Below, piece by piece: positions 1 through 8,251 of a DNA stretch of 57,177 nucleotides. The DNA lies in NCBI GenBank assembly GCA_949300615.1, contig CASGEW010000009.1, forward strand, positions 1,460 through 58,636, written 5' to 3'. The notes under the pieces are model-generated. The model made no database searches and was not told where the DNA came from. It was given only the letters and a program-made list of their open reading frames with translations. The position numbers and the translations under genes are program-made. The stretch's first letter is position 1. Each line of letters begins with the position of its first letter. This DNA is from an uncultured Bacteroidales bacterium. Lineage in GTDB: Bacteria; Bacteroidota; Bacteroidia; Bacteroidales; CHK158-818.

Positions 1-716
1 AGCAAGGCTACGTAAAGGTTTTAGAGATAGCCCAAGAACTCGATGTAACAACCGTTACCATACGCAAAGACCTGAAATACCTAGAAGAAAAGAAATTACT
101 TTTCCGCACGCACGGTAGCGCCAGCCCGGTCAATCCGCACGCTCCGGACATGAATATACACATCAAAGAGAAACAAAACAGCGACAAGAAACGAAAGATC
201 GCCATCGCTGCGACAGAACTAATCGAAAAAAACGACTCCATCATATTGGGATCCGGCAGCAGCGTTTACGCCTTGGCCGAACAAATAACCGGAGGAAAAA
301 ACCTGACAGTAGTAACATCCTCCATCCACATCTCCTACCTGTTAAACACGATCGATGACATCAGCGTGATCCAATTGGGAGGAGTACTCCGGAAAAGCTC
401 CTACTCGGCCGTAGGAGAAACCGCCATTAAAGCATTCGACGAAATAGCCTGTTCCAAATTTTTCATGGGAGTAGATGGAATAGATCTCGACTACGGACTA
501 ACCACCTCCAACATAGACGAAGCAAGGTTAAACCGAAAGATGATCCAATCATCGCTGAAAATGATCGTACTCGCCGACTCCTCGAAATTCGGACGGCGAG
601 GATTCGGAAAAATCTGCAACCTGGACGAAGTCGATGTTATCATTACCGACTCGGGGATATCCGAATCGACCGTCAAGACATTAGAAGAATCCGGAATAGA
701 ACTGATCATCGTATAG
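1..716 (+). CDS. DeoR-family transcriptional regulator, 5' end missing
   Basis: The reading frame is open from base 3 to the stop, so the start lies outside the window. The first visible residues are the end of a DeoR-type winged helix-turn-helix (a VTTVTIRKDLKYLE recognition helix followed by the LLFRTHGSA wing). The rest is the DeoR C-terminal effector domain, with the GSGSS phosphosugar-binding loop and the later DSSKFGRRGF segment. Family members sense phosphorylated sugars or glycerol phosphate and usually repress a neighbouring catabolic operon. The next three genes on the same strand handle glycerol phosphate, so a GlpR-like role is inferred. The ligand cannot be read from the sequence. 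Confidence 0.9.
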   Translation, partial: QGYVKVLEIAQELDVTTVTIRKDLKYLEEKKLLFRTHGSASPVNPHAPDMNIHIKEKQNSDKKRKIAIAATELIEKNDSIILGSGSSVYALAEQITGGKNLTVVTSSIHISYLLNTIDDISVIQLGGVLRKSSYSAVGETAIKAFDEIACSKFFMGVDGIDLDYGLTTSNIDEARLNRKMIQSSLKMIVLADSSKFGRRGFGKICNLDEVDVIITDSGISESTVKTLEESGIELIIV

Positions 717-923
717 CCTCCCCGATTACACCGGCCTTATCCACCCAAAAGCAGACCGATATCAGGCAATCCCCGGTTTCGATTTTATTCCATATCCCAT
801 TGTTTTGAAATAAAACAAAACAAAAAACTTTCTTTTTATTCTACTTTTTACTTTATTTGCAAATAAAAAACAAAACATTCAGCAAACATTCGCTTCAAAT
901 CTGCCTATAAAACCCAAAGCACA
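717..923 (+). promoter_or_regulatory. Intergenic control region with 16-bp perfect palindrome
   Basis: This gap separates the DeoR gene from the dehydrogenase. It contains a perfect 16-bp palindrome, TTTATTTGCAAATAAA, at 852-867. A second imperfect dyad, GTTTT-N5-AAAAC, lies near 802-816. The palindrome holds TATTTG, a weak match to the Bacteroidetes -7 box, and sits about 60 bases before the ATG. It is a reasonable operator for the adjacent DeoR protein, but binding is inferred. Confidence 0.45.
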
Positions 924-2264
924 ATGACCCGAGTAGAAAAAGCCTTGGCCGCAGCCCACGAAACAAAAGCATTGATCATCGGCGAGAACACCCTGGGACA
1001 AATTGCCACCCTTTTCAAGGAACAATTTCCAGGACAAACAGCCGTAATCATTGCCGATACCCACACGATAGAAGCCGCTGGCAAACAAGTACAAGCCAAC
1101 CTCTCACAAGCAGGGATCAAACAGCTCACCCCTTTTGTATTTACCGACCCGGCTTTATATGCAGAATTCCGATACATCGAACAATTAGAAACATTCATAA
1201 AACAGCATCCGTCCATTCCCATCGCCGTAGGTTCAGGCACCATCAACGACCTGACCAAACTCGCCTCGCACCGCTGCAACAGGCCATATATGTGCGTGGC
1301 CACAGCCGCCTCCATGGACGGGTACACCGCATATGGCGCATCCATCACCTTTGAAGGAGCCAAGCAAACGTTCAGTTGTCCCGCACCGCAAGCACTGCTT
1401 GCCGACATCGACATCATCAGTCAAGCCCCATCACCCATGACAGCCTCCGGATACGCCGACCTGTTGGCCAAAATAACTGCCGGAGCCGACTGGATTTTAG
1501 CAGACGTGTTAAACGTAGAAAAAATAGACCCACGCGCTTGGTCCATCGTACAAGAGGGATTAAAAGAGGCCCTTTCCGATCCCGAAGGAGCCAAAAGAGG
1601 CAACAAAACAGCCATCACCCACCTAACCGAAGGACTCATTCTGGGAGGTTTTGCCATGCAATGGGCCCAATCGAGCCGACCGGCATCCGGAGCAGAGCAC
1701 CAGTTCAGCCACCTGTGGAATATGCAGCACCACGTCATGGACAACGGGATCCCCCCCTCGCACGGATTCCAAGTCAGTATCGGCACCCTCCTCTCGCTGG
1801 CCCTCTACGAACAGCTCCTCCAAAGCGACATTCCCACGATCGACATCGACGCCTGCGTCAGAGCATGGCCGGATATATCCGACGCGCAAGCCCAAACCAC
1901 CAAGATGTTCAAGGACACAGACTTTCCTACGATAGGGCTCACCGAGATAACGGCCAAATACATACCACACAATCAATTACGCCAGCAACTATTACAACTC
2001 GTCCAAAAATGGAGAGACATCCAAACACGGCTTCAAGAACAACTTATCCCGGTAAGCGAAGCTGTCAAACGCCTGCAAGCCGTCGGAGCACCTACCCGGC
2101 CCGAGCAAATCGGCATATCCAGGAAACGCCTGCGAAACAGCATCCTTCAAGCCCAACACATCCGCCGAAGATTTACCATACTCGACATAGGGGTCAGAAC
2201 CGGACTGTTAGATACCTGGGCAGACAAAATCTTTGGAGAATACGGGCTATGGCCCATTTCATAA
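924..2264 (+). CDS. sn-glycerol-1-phosphate dehydrogenase (AraM/EgsA family)
   Basis: This is a cytosolic NAD(P)-dependent enzyme interconverting dihydroxyacetone phosphate and sn-glycerol 1-phosphate. The 446-residue protein has the iron-ADH/DHQ-synthase fold. The nucleotide-binding GSGTINDLTK is at residues 103-112, the TAASMDGYTAYGAS segment at 128-140, and the likely metal ligands are Asp179, His259 (GAEHQFSH) and His280 (PPSHGF). It is longer than Bacillus AraM, about 394 residues as I recall, by a C-terminal helical extension. Bacillus AraM is a nickel enzyme, but the metal here is unknown. It lies 28 bases before the transporter gene. Whether it makes or consumes glycerol 1-phosphate is not decided by sequence; the transporter and phosphatase neighbours favour scavenging. 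Confidence 0.88.
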   Translation: MTRVEKALAAAHETKALIIGENTLGQIATLFKEQFPGQTAVIIADTHTIEAAGKQVQANLSQAGIKQLTPFVFTDPALYAEFRYIEQLETFIKQHPSIPIAVGSGTINDLTKLASHRCNRPYMCVATAASMDGYTAYGASITFEGAKQTFSCPAPQALLADIDIISQAPSPMTASGYADLLAKITAGADWILADVLNVEKIDPRAWSIVQEGLKEALSDPEGAKRGNKTAITHLTEGLILGGFAMQWAQSSRPASGAEHQFSHLWNMQHHVMDNGIPPSHGFQVSIGTLLSLALYEQLLQSDIPTIDIDACVRAWPDISDAQAQTTKMFKDTDFPTIGLTEITAKYIPHNQLRQQLLQLVQKWRDIQTRLQEQLIPVSEAVKRLQAVGAPTRPEQIGISRKRLRNSILQAQHIRRRFTILDIGVRTGLLDTWADKIFGEYGLWPIS

Positions 2265-2292
2265 AAACCAGAAAAACCTAAAAACACACAAC

Positions 2293-3771
2293 ATGACAAC
2301 AACCCGAACGTTCAAATACTGGCAATGGCGTACCATCATCGCCACGATGATAGGTTACGCGCTATTTTATTTCGTACGCAAAAACTTTTCATTTGCCATA
2401 CCCGGACTAAGTGCCGAATACGGCATTACCAAAACCAGTTTTGGCATTATCATGACCTTGACAACCATTGTATATGGAGTATCCCGTTTTCTGAACGGCT
2501 TCGTAGCCGACCGATTAAACGCCCGCTACCACATGGCCGTCGGCCTTTTCCTGTGTGCTATCGCCAACTTCGCTTTCGGATACGGAGCCGACATCAGCAG
2601 CCTGATTACAGGAAACACAGACTCCCCCCAGTTTACCAATACCCTCGTCCTCTTTTTCGGGATAATCCTTATCTTGAACAATTTCCTGCAAGGAAGCGGA
2701 TTCCCACCCTGCGCACGATTACTGACACATTGGATCCCGCCACAAGAACTGGCTACCAAAATGTCAATTTGGAACACCTCCCACTCCATCGGCGCAAGCC
2801 TTGCCGCCATGTTGTGCGGATACATCATGGGGACACTCGGTACCAACATGAGCGCCGATCCTGAAATCGTAGCAGCCATCGCCCGACACCTGAACGTAGA
2901 GATGGCCGATGCCGAAAGGATGCAAAGCGTCATCGAGTCCGCATCACACATCGGGGCTTGGCGATGGTGTTTCTGGATTCCGGCGGCATTGGCATTAGTC
3001 GGATCCATCGGACTATTCTTCATGCTCCGCGACACCCCATCGTCGGTAGGGCTGCCGGAAATGCACAAAATAAATAAAAAAGGAAAAGAAAACTCAGCAG
3101 AATACAAAGCATTTGTACGCAAGAAAGTATTCCGCAACAAATGGATATGGATACTGGGTATCGCCAACTTTTTCGTATATGTCGTCCGATTTGCCGTTTT
3201 GGATTGGGGACCAACCTTCCTCAAAGAAGCCCGGGATATGTCGCTGACAAACGCCGGATGGACCGTAGCCCTTTTTGAAATATTCGGGATTGTCGGGATG
3301 TTGGCAAGTGGATGGGTTACCGATAAAATCCTCAAAGGAAAGGCCCACCGCACCTGTGTATTCTGCATGATTGGCGTAACCATTTGCATGACCACGTTCC
3401 TGCTCATTCCCCCAAGTACCCCCATGTGGCTGATGGTTCTGGTACTGGCCATAGCAGGGTTCTTCATTTACGGGCCGCAAGCCCTTATCGGCATTGCCGC
3501 AGCCAACCAGGCCACCAACCGCGCAGCAGCCACAGCCAACGGAGTAACCGGACTCTTCGGATATGCAAGCGGCATCGTATCGGGTATCGGCGTAGGATTC
3601 ATGGTCGATTTTTTCAACAAGAGCAACCCTGATAAAAGTTGGGACTATGTCTTTATCGGGATGATCGGAATTGCCATTATCGGCACCCTGGTATTCCTGT
3701 CGATGTGGAAAGCTCAAGCCGACGGATACGACGACGAACACTTAGAAAAACAAACCTCTACAAATGCATAA
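2293..3771 (+). CDS. MFS organophosphate:phosphate antiporter, GlpT/UhpT-like
   Basis: This is a 492-residue inner-membrane transporter of the major facilitator superfamily with about 12 hydrophobic segments. The opening basic-aromatic stretch (FKYWQWRTII) and the FFVRKNFSFA-type first helix are typical of the organophosphate:Pi antiporters. The start is the ATG just before TTTRTFKYW. An in-frame ATG 60 bases earlier would overlap the dehydrogenase and adds a low-complexity tail, so it was not used. Likely substrates are glycerol phosphates, inferred from the flanking dehydrogenase and phosphatase. A loop insertion of about 40 residues lies between helices 5 and 6. The next gene follows after only 3 bases. 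Confidence 0.85.
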   Translation: MTTTRTFKYWQWRTIIATMIGYALFYFVRKNFSFAIPGLSAEYGITKTSFGIIMTLTTIVYGVSRFLNGFVADRLNARYHMAVGLFLCAIANFAFGYGADISSLITGNTDSPQFTNTLVLFFGIILILNNFLQGSGFPPCARLLTHWIPPQELATKMSIWNTSHSIGASLAAMLCGYIMGTLGTNMSADPEIVAAIARHLNVEMADAERMQSVIESASHIGAWRWCFWIPAALALVGSIGLFFMLRDTPSSVGLPEMHKINKKGKENSAEYKAFVRKKVFRNKWIWILGIANFFVYVVRFAVLDWGPTFLKEARDMSLTNAGWTVALFEIFGIVGMLASGWVTDKILKGKAHRTCVFCMIGVTICMTTFLLIPPSTPMWLMVLVLAIAGFFIYGPQALIGIAAANQATNRAAATANGVTGLFGYASGIVSGIGVGFMVDFFNKSNPDKSWDYVFIGMIGIAIIGTLVFLSMWKAQADGYDDEHLEKQTSTNA

Positions 3772-3774
3772 ACA

Positions 3775-4605
3775 ATGGATACCGAAACAAAAAACAAGTT
3801 ATCCCGTATAAAACATATCGCCCTCGACATGGACGGAACCATTTACATGGGAGACTCGATTTTTCCATACACCATTCCATTCCTGAATAAACTAAAAAGA
3901 AAAGGTATCTCCTACTCTTTTTTAACTAACAATCCGTCTAAATCGTTGAACGATTACCTGGATAAGCTCAAAAAAATGGGAATTAACGCTACCCCCGAAG
4001 AGATGTACACCACCACCACGGCAACAATAGACTATATCAAAACCCACCATCCCAACGCACGGCGGCTTTTTCTATTAGGAACACCCAGCATGATTTCTCA
4101 ATTTAAAAACGCAGGATTCATCTCAACCGACGACAATCCCGACGACATCCCCGACATCATTGTCGCAGCATTCGACCTATCGCTAACCTATTCCCGCTTA
4201 TGCAGAGCAGCTTGGTGGATAGCCCAAGGAATTCTCTACATAGCCACCAACCCGGACAGAGTGTGCCCCACCAACCAACCGACCATCTTGGTCGATTGCG
4301 GATCCATCTGTAAATGCCTCGAACACGCTACCGGGCGAAGACCGGATATCACGCTGGGGAAACCCGATCCCAATATGCTAATAGGAATTCTTCAACAAAA
4401 AAATTTGCACCCCCAAGAAATCGCCATGGTAGGCGACCGCATCTATACAGACATCGCGATGGCCCAAAATGCCGGAGCAGTAGGCATATTGGTCCTATCC
4501 GGCGAAACAACCATAGAAATCGCTCAGGCAGCTGACAATCCGCCAGACTTGATCGTAAAAGACATTGAAGAATTGGGAATACTGCTCGATAAAGCAAGAC
4601 CATAA
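3775..4605 (+). CDS. HAD-IIA family phosphatase (NagD/glycerol-phosphatase-like)
   Basis: This 276-residue cytosolic hydrolase of the HAD superfamily, class IIA, has the nucleophile motif DMDGT (Asp18, Asp20), motif II FLTNNPS, a lysine in LGKPDP and the acidic motif GDRIYTD. The class includes NagD, p-nitrophenyl phosphatases and glycerol phosphatases. Its place as last gene of the DeoR/G1P-dehydrogenase/GlpT group, only 3 bases after the transporter stop, suggests removal of phosphate from glycerol phosphate or a related polyol phosphate. Substrate specificity in this family cannot be read from motifs alone. Confidence 0.85.
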   Translation: MDTETKNKLSRIKHIALDMDGTIYMGDSIFPYTIPFLNKLKRKGISYSFLTNNPSKSLNDYLDKLKKMGINATPEEMYTTTTATIDYIKTHHPNARRLFLLGTPSMISQFKNAGFISTDDNPDDIPDIIVAAFDLSLTYSRLCRAAWWIAQGILYIATNPDRVCPTNQPTILVDCGSICKCLEHATGRRPDITLGKPDPNMLIGILQQKNLHPQEIAMVGDRIYTDIAMAQNAGAVGILVLSGETTIEIAQAADNPPDLIVKDIEELGILLDKARP

Positions 4606-4613
4606 TTAAAAAG

Positions 4614-4676
4614 GTTCTTTCTTCTCCGCTTTTTGAAAAAAGCGGAACCAAAAACTTTTGGATTAGGCCCGATACA
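4614..4676 (+). repeat. Dispersed hairpin repeat, copy 1
   Basis: This is one of three near-identical copies of a roughly 60-bp element in the window (others at 25450-25508 and 30349-30407). It opens with a strong stem, TCCGCTTTTT / AAAAAGCGGA (4625-4634 with 4637-4646), followed by the smaller dyad CCAAAA-AC-TTTTGG. It lies between the HAD phosphatase and the dedA-like gene. The stem could act as a terminator, but the uracil run is missing, and all three copies keep the same orientation whatever the flanking gene direction. Confidence 0.7.
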
Positions 4677-4827
4677 TGAATACAAAAAAGAAAATCTCTG
4701 TTGTAAAGAATTATATAACCGGCTCAACCACAAGCAAAATAAAGATTTGTAACAGAAATGAAATATGCTTTTCATTTTTTATCTCTATATTCGCGGCAAA
4801 ATTTGTATAAAACCGATATACTGATTT

Positions 4828-5457
4828 ATGGAATCTCTCGCATTTATTCAATGGTGCCTCGACCATCTGAACTATTGGACAATCACGCTTTTAATGACCA
4901 TAGAAAGTTCTTTTATACCTTTTCCCTCTGAAATCGTCGTACCTCCGGCAGCATACAAAGCCGCATCCGGCGAACTGAACATCATCCTGGTGGTTGTCTT
5001 CGCCACCATAGGTGCCAATATAGGAGCCCTCATCAATTACGGTATCGCCTACTTCGTAGGGAGACCCATCATCTATAAATTCGCCAACAGCCGTATAGGA
5101 CATATGTGCCTGATAGATGAAGCCGCAGTGATGAAAGCTGAAAAATATTTCGACGCACACGGTAAAATCTCCACCTTCATCGGACGGCTCGTCCCCGCCG
5201 TACGCCAACTCATATCCATCCCCGCCGGATTAGCCCGCATGAAACTCTCTCCCTTCCTGTTATACACAACCCTGGGAGCCGGATTATGGAACATCATCCT
5301 GGCAATCATCGGATACTCGCTGGCATCTGTCGTACCCCAAGACCAACTGATGGAGAAAGTGGCCCAATACAGCTCCGAACTCTCCTACCTGTTCATTGCC
5401 ATCGCCGTATTCATTGTAGGATTTCTGGTTTATAAAGGGGTAAAAAAAGGGAAATAA
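4828..5457 (+). CDS. DedA-family membrane protein
   Basis: This 209-residue inner-membrane protein of the DedA (SNARE-associated/VTT) family has the family marks ESSFIPFPSE near residues 26-35 and GRLVPAVRQ around 122-130, plus a run of re-entrant and transmembrane segments ending in a basic tail. DedA proteins act as lipid scramblases or undecaprenyl-phosphate/phospholipid translocases and support membrane homeostasis. It appears monocistronic, preceded by 222 bases containing a hairpin repeat. It converges on the hydrolase gene with only 18 bases between their stops. Confidence 0.9.
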   Translation: MESLAFIQWCLDHLNYWTITLLMTIESSFIPFPSEIVVPPAAYKAASGELNIILVVVFATIGANIGALINYGIAYFVGRPIIYKFANSRIGHMCLIDEAAVMKAEKYFDAHGKISTFIGRLVPAVRQLISIPAGLARMKLSPFLLYTTLGAGLWNIILAIIGYSLASVVPQDQLMEKVAQYSSELSYLFIAIAVFIVGFLVYKGVKKGK

Positions 5458-5475
5458 TCCACCCTCACCCCTCTG

Positions 5476-6492
5476 TCAATCCAGATCATGGGTGTGCAGC
5501 CAAGAAAAAATCGTCCGATAGACAAACTCCCTGACATCTTTACGCGACAAAACCAGATCGTGTAATCCGTCTTTTACCTGCACCTCAGTAACGTCGGTAC
5601 CCAGCCCCTTCCCATACATTTCAATATCGTTCACATCCAACACGGCATCCGCCTGCTGATGGTTGGGGTTCCATACCGCGCCATATTCACTCTTATCCGA
5701 AAACATCACCAAGACCGGACACGGAATCTGCAAACCCTCCTGCACCTCCACCTGCGCCCGGTGAATAGCCCGAATCCACCCCGACGTCACCGCAGGCGAC
5801 CGCACCATCTTCTTCGCCGTATGGTACACCCACTCCCCGTGTTTATCCTTCAACAAACTCTCGGCATAAGCCGTGGACTCCGACTGGCTTATCGGAATAT
5901 CCTTAAACAACAACGCCACAGCCGAAACAACCGGCACCAATACAGCCTCCTGGAACCACGAAAGATTCATATCCAAAAACGGACTGTTCAGAATCAACCC
6001 CTGAACCGGAAGATTCTCCCTCCGATGCTGGCAATACAGCGAGGTGATCAAACCTCCCGTAGAATGACCCATCAACACAATCTCACCATTACCCTCCTCC
6101 TTTATTATTTGCAGGGCCGTATCAATATCGGCAAAATATTCGTCAAGAGAGTGTACCTCGAACGGAGTCTGCCCCTCCAAAATAGAGCGGCCGTATTTCC
6201 GCAAATCCACCGCATAGAAGTTAAACAGCGAATCGCGAAAGAGGTGGGCCATCTGCGACTGAAAAAAATAGTCGTTATAACCGTGCACATACAATACCGC
6301 CCGACCGATAGAATCCGACGGAGCAAAACGTACCAGCGTAGTAACCACCCGCCCCGCATAATCATCGGGCATCTCTATGGTACGCTGCTCAAATCCTTCG
6401 CCCAGAATATCCGGACGGTACTGCGCCGAAAGCCCCCAGAAAGCGCATCCCAGCAACACCGACAAAAAAACAGACTTATACCGACATCCCAT
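5476..6492 (-). CDS. Secreted alpha/beta-hydrolase, lysophospholipase/monoglyceride-lipase type
   Basis: The 338-residue protein starts with a cleavable signal peptide ending near LSAQ (residue 24). The alpha/beta-hydrolase core shows an oxyanion region YVHGYND (69-74), the nucleophile elbow GHSTGG with Ser144, and a late His in DGLHDL that completes a Ser-Asp-His triad; the Asp is probably in VMFSDKS. It belongs with the Hydrolase_4 (serine aminopeptidase S33-like, MGL-type) group. Ester or lipid hydrolysis in the periplasm is inferred. It begins 18 bases after the marR stop, so the two are probably cotranscribed and the MarR protein may control it. Confidence 0.82.
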   Translation of the reverse strand: MGCRYKSVFLSVLLGCAFWGLSAQYRPDILGEGFEQRTIEMPDDYAGRVVTTLVRFAPSDSIGRAVLYVHGYNDYFFQSQMAHLFRDSLFNFYAVDLRKYGRSILEGQTPFEVHSLDEYFADIDTALQIIKEEGNGEIVLMGHSTGGLITSLYCQHRRENLPVQGLILNSPFLDMNLSWFQEAVLVPVVSAVALLFKDIPISQSESTAYAESLLKDKHGEWVYHTAKKMVRSPAVTSGWIRAIHRAQVEVQEGLQIPCPVLVMFSDKSEYGAVWNPNHQQADAVLDVNDIEMYGKGLGTDVTEVQVKDGLHDLVLSRKDVREFVYRTIFSWLHTHDLD

Positions 6493-6510
6493 GACAACAA
6501 ACTCCGCGAC

Positions 6511-6855
6511 CTAATCGGCCAACGAATTTTTTATATTGTAAAAAACCTTATCTGTCAACCGGATGATATTGATACGACGATCTTTCGCATCGGACGAGCG
6601 CGTAACCAACCCCTGCTTTTCCAGGTTATCAATCAAACGGGTCATACTGGGCTTATCCTTAAAGGTAGTATTGCACAACTCCTGCTGGGTAACCCCGTCC
6701 TTCGACCACAAATAATACAGCACCGTCCACTGTTCAGGCGTAATATCGATATTCATTTTACGGAAGTTGCGGTACAACTTGCGGTTGATGGCCGTAGAAA
6801 TCTTTCCGCTCAGCAAGGCAAACAAAGCCTGCGTATCAATAGCAAAAACGTTCAT
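6511..6855 (-). CDS. Small MarR-family transcriptional regulator
   Basis: This 114-residue winged-helix protein has the MarR core: WTVLYYLW, then the recognition-helix region KDKPSMTRLIDNLEKQGLV and the wing SSDAKDRRINIIRLTDKV. Family members are normally 135-150 residues. This one stops soon after the wing and lacks most of the C-terminal dimerisation helix, which is common for short Bacteroidetes members but worth noting. It is first in a two-gene unit with the secreted hydrolase. Two similar 14-base sites upstream (6870-6883 and 6921-6934) suggest autoregulation. Confidence 0.85.
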   Translation of the reverse strand: MNVFAIDTQALFALLSGKISTAINRKLYRNFRKMNIDITPEQWTVLYYLWSKDGVTQQELCNTTFKDKPSMTRLIDNLEKQGLVTRSSDAKDRRINIIRLTDKVFYNIKNSLAD

Positions 6856-6869
6856 AAGGAATAAAAATA

Positions 6870-6934
6870 ATTGTCAAACCAATCATTGCAAAAGCAACCA
6901 TACAAATGTAAAACAATATAATTGATCAACCAAT
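6870..6934 (-). promoter_or_regulatory. marR promoter with paired operator-like repeats
   Basis: Read on the minus strand, TTG (6933-6931), a 20-base spacer and TACATTTG (6910-6903) form a good Bacteroidetes promoter. Two near-identical 14-base sequences bracket the -7 box: ATTGTCAAACCAAT (6870-6883) and ATTGATCAACCAAT (6921-6934). Each is semi-palindromic (ATTG...CCAAT), and the second contains the palindrome TTGATCAA. They are candidate MarR binding sites. Binding is inferred from position and symmetry. Confidence 0.5.
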
Positions 6935-7022
6935 AAACAACCGCACAAAAAAAAAGTTTATCCCCACCCAAGCAAGAAAGCAGCACATATCAACAAAAAT
7001 CTGCAAAAAAAACAGAGAGGCA

Positions 7023-7052
7023 TTGTCAATTCAATAATAATGTGTAACTTTG
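7023..7052 (+). promoter_or_regulatory. Promoter of the rpsF-rpsR-rplI operon
   Basis: TTG at 7023-7025 is followed after 19 bases by TAACTTTG at 7045-7052, a full match to the Bacteroidetes housekeeping consensus. Transcription should start near 7059, giving a leader of roughly 35 bases before rpsF. Confidence 0.75.
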
Positions 7053-7093
7053 CGCCTCGAAGATTTTACTAACCAAAGTTAAACCAAACAAGT

Positions 7094-7441
7094 ATGAATT
7101 ACTACGAAACCGTTTTCATTTTAACTCCCGTTTTATCTGACGCTCAGATGAAGGAAGCGGTAGAAAAATTCAAGACCTTTTTGCAACAAGAAGGGGCGGA
7201 GATTATAAATGAAGAGAACTGGGGTTTACGTAAATTAGCCTACCCCATCGACAAAAAATCAACAGGCTTCTACAATTTGCTTGAATTCAAAGCAGAACCG
7301 AGTGTAATTGCGAAACTGGAAGTAAACTTCCGCCGCGACGAACGCGTAATCCGTTTCTTGACATTCAGAATGGACAAATACGCCATCGAATACGCCGCAA
7401 AAAGAAGAAGTATGAAATCTAAAGAAGGAAAGGAGAACTAA
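7094..7441 (+). CDS. rpsF: 30S ribosomal protein bS6
   Basis: This 115-residue small-subunit protein pairs with bS18 on the platform of the 30S subunit. It starts [15 protein letters not shown] and has the conserved [11 protein letters not shown] segment (around residue 42) and the [12 protein letters not shown] strand. Length and motifs match the family. It is first of three genes in the order S6-S18-L9. The ATG is preceded by an A-rich stretch (AACCAAACAAGT) without a Shine-Dalgarno site, unlike the next two genes. No bS6:bS18 autoregulatory leader hairpin is evident in the short 5' region. Confidence 0.97.
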   Translation: MNYYETVFILTPVLSDAQMKEAVEKFKTFLQQEGAEIINEENWGLRKLAYPIDKKSTGFYNLLEFKAEPSVIAKLEVNFRRDERVIRFLTFRMDKYAIEYAAKRRSMKSKEGKEN

Positions 7442-7444
7442 GCA

Positions 7445-7717
7445 ATGGCACAACAAAATCAATCAGAAATCAGATATTTAACTCCTCCCTCAGTGGACGT
7501 TAAAAAGAAAAAATACTGCCGTTTCAAGAAAAACGGAATCAAATACATCGACTACAAAGATCCCGAATTCCTGAAAAAATTCTTGAACGAACAAGGAAAA
7601 ATCCTTCCCCGCCGCATCACGGGCACCTCGTTGAAATTCCAACGCAGAGTAGCTCAGGCTGTAAAAAGAGCCCGCCATTTGGCTTTGCTCCCCTATGTAA
7701 CGGACATGATGAAATAA
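7445..7717 (+). CDS. rpsR: 30S ribosomal protein bS18
   Basis: This 90-residue small-subunit platform protein is the partner of bS6. The core [20 protein letters not shown] is followed by [19 protein letters not shown] and the basic C-terminal [11 protein letters not shown], all diagnostic of bS18. The start lies 3 bases after the rpsF stop. An AGGAG at 7431-7435, inside the end of rpsF, is 9 bases before the ATG. This is a proper Shine-Dalgarno site and unusual for this phylum. Confidence 0.97.
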   Translation: MAQQNQSEIRYLTPPSVDVKKKKYCRFKKNGIKYIDYKDPEFLKKFLNEQGKILPRRITGTSLKFQRRVAQAVKRARHLALLPYVTDMMK

Positions 7718-7726
7718 TTTAACGAA

Positions 7727-7739
7727 GGAGGAAATAAGC
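7727..7739 (+). promoter_or_regulatory. Strong Shine-Dalgarno site before rplI
   Basis: GGAGG at 7727-7731 (within AACGAAGGAGGAAATAAGC) lies 8 bases before the rplI ATG, the ideal spacing. Most genes in this window have only A-rich sequence at this place, so the site stands out and fixes the rplI start. Confidence 0.8.
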
Positions 7740-8183
7740 ATGCAAGTAATATTAAAAGAAGACGTCATCAATCTGGGATACAAAGACGATGTAGTAACCG
7801 TAAAAAGCGGATATGGCCGCAACTACCTCATCCCCCAAGGCAAAGCCGTTATCGCTACTCCTTCGGCTCTGAAAGTGTTGGCCGAAAACATGAAACAACG
7901 CGCCCACAAGCTGGCAAAAATCAAAGCCGACGCCGTTGAACTGGCTGCAAAATTAGAAGGTGTATCATTGACCATCGGAGCAAAAGCCAGTACTACCGGA
8001 AAGATTTTCGGTTCTGTAAACAACATACAGATTGCCGAATCGTTGGCCAATGCCGGGTTTGAAATCGACCGCAAGATCATCTACATCAAAGAAGCCATCA
8101 AAGAGGTAGGTTCTTACAAGGCTGTATTAAAACTTCACAAAGAAGTAAATGTAGAGATTCCCTTTGAAGTTGTAGCAGAATAA
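7740..8183 (+). CDS. rplI: 50S ribosomal protein bL9
   Basis: This 147-residue large-subunit protein binds 23S rRNA at the L1-stalk base. The N-terminal domain [36 protein letters not shown] carries the GYGRNYLIP signature. A long charged connecting helix (about residues 40-75) leads to the C-terminal domain. It closes the S6-S18-L9 operon. The start is set by the GGAGG site 8 bases upstream. Confidence 0.97.
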   Translation: MQVILKEDVINLGYKDDVVTVKSGYGRNYLIPQGKAVIATPSALKVLAENMKQRAHKLAKIKADAVELAAKLEGVSLTIGAKASTTGKIFGSVNNIQIAESLANAGFEIDRKIIYIKEAIKEVGSYKAVLKLHKEVNVEIPFEVVAE

Positions 8184-8230
8184 TTGCAAAATTTATCTTC
8201 TCTACAACCTACTTTACAAGTTTATTTTGG

Positions 8231-8238
8231 TAACTTTG
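8231..8238 (+). promoter_or_regulatory. Promoter -7 box of the ferritin gene
   Basis: TAACTTTG matches the Bacteroidetes TAnnTTTG element exactly and ends 13 bases before the ATG. This implies a very short leader. No clear -33 TTTG is present at the expected distance, so the promoter may be weak or activator-assisted. Confidence 0.5.
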
Positions 8239-8251
8239 AAAACAAAAAGCT

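Noticed and set aside
7053-7093. bS6:bS18 autoregulatory leader RNA before rpsF
   Set aside because: The leader is only about 35-40 bases and shows no stem with the expected bulge.
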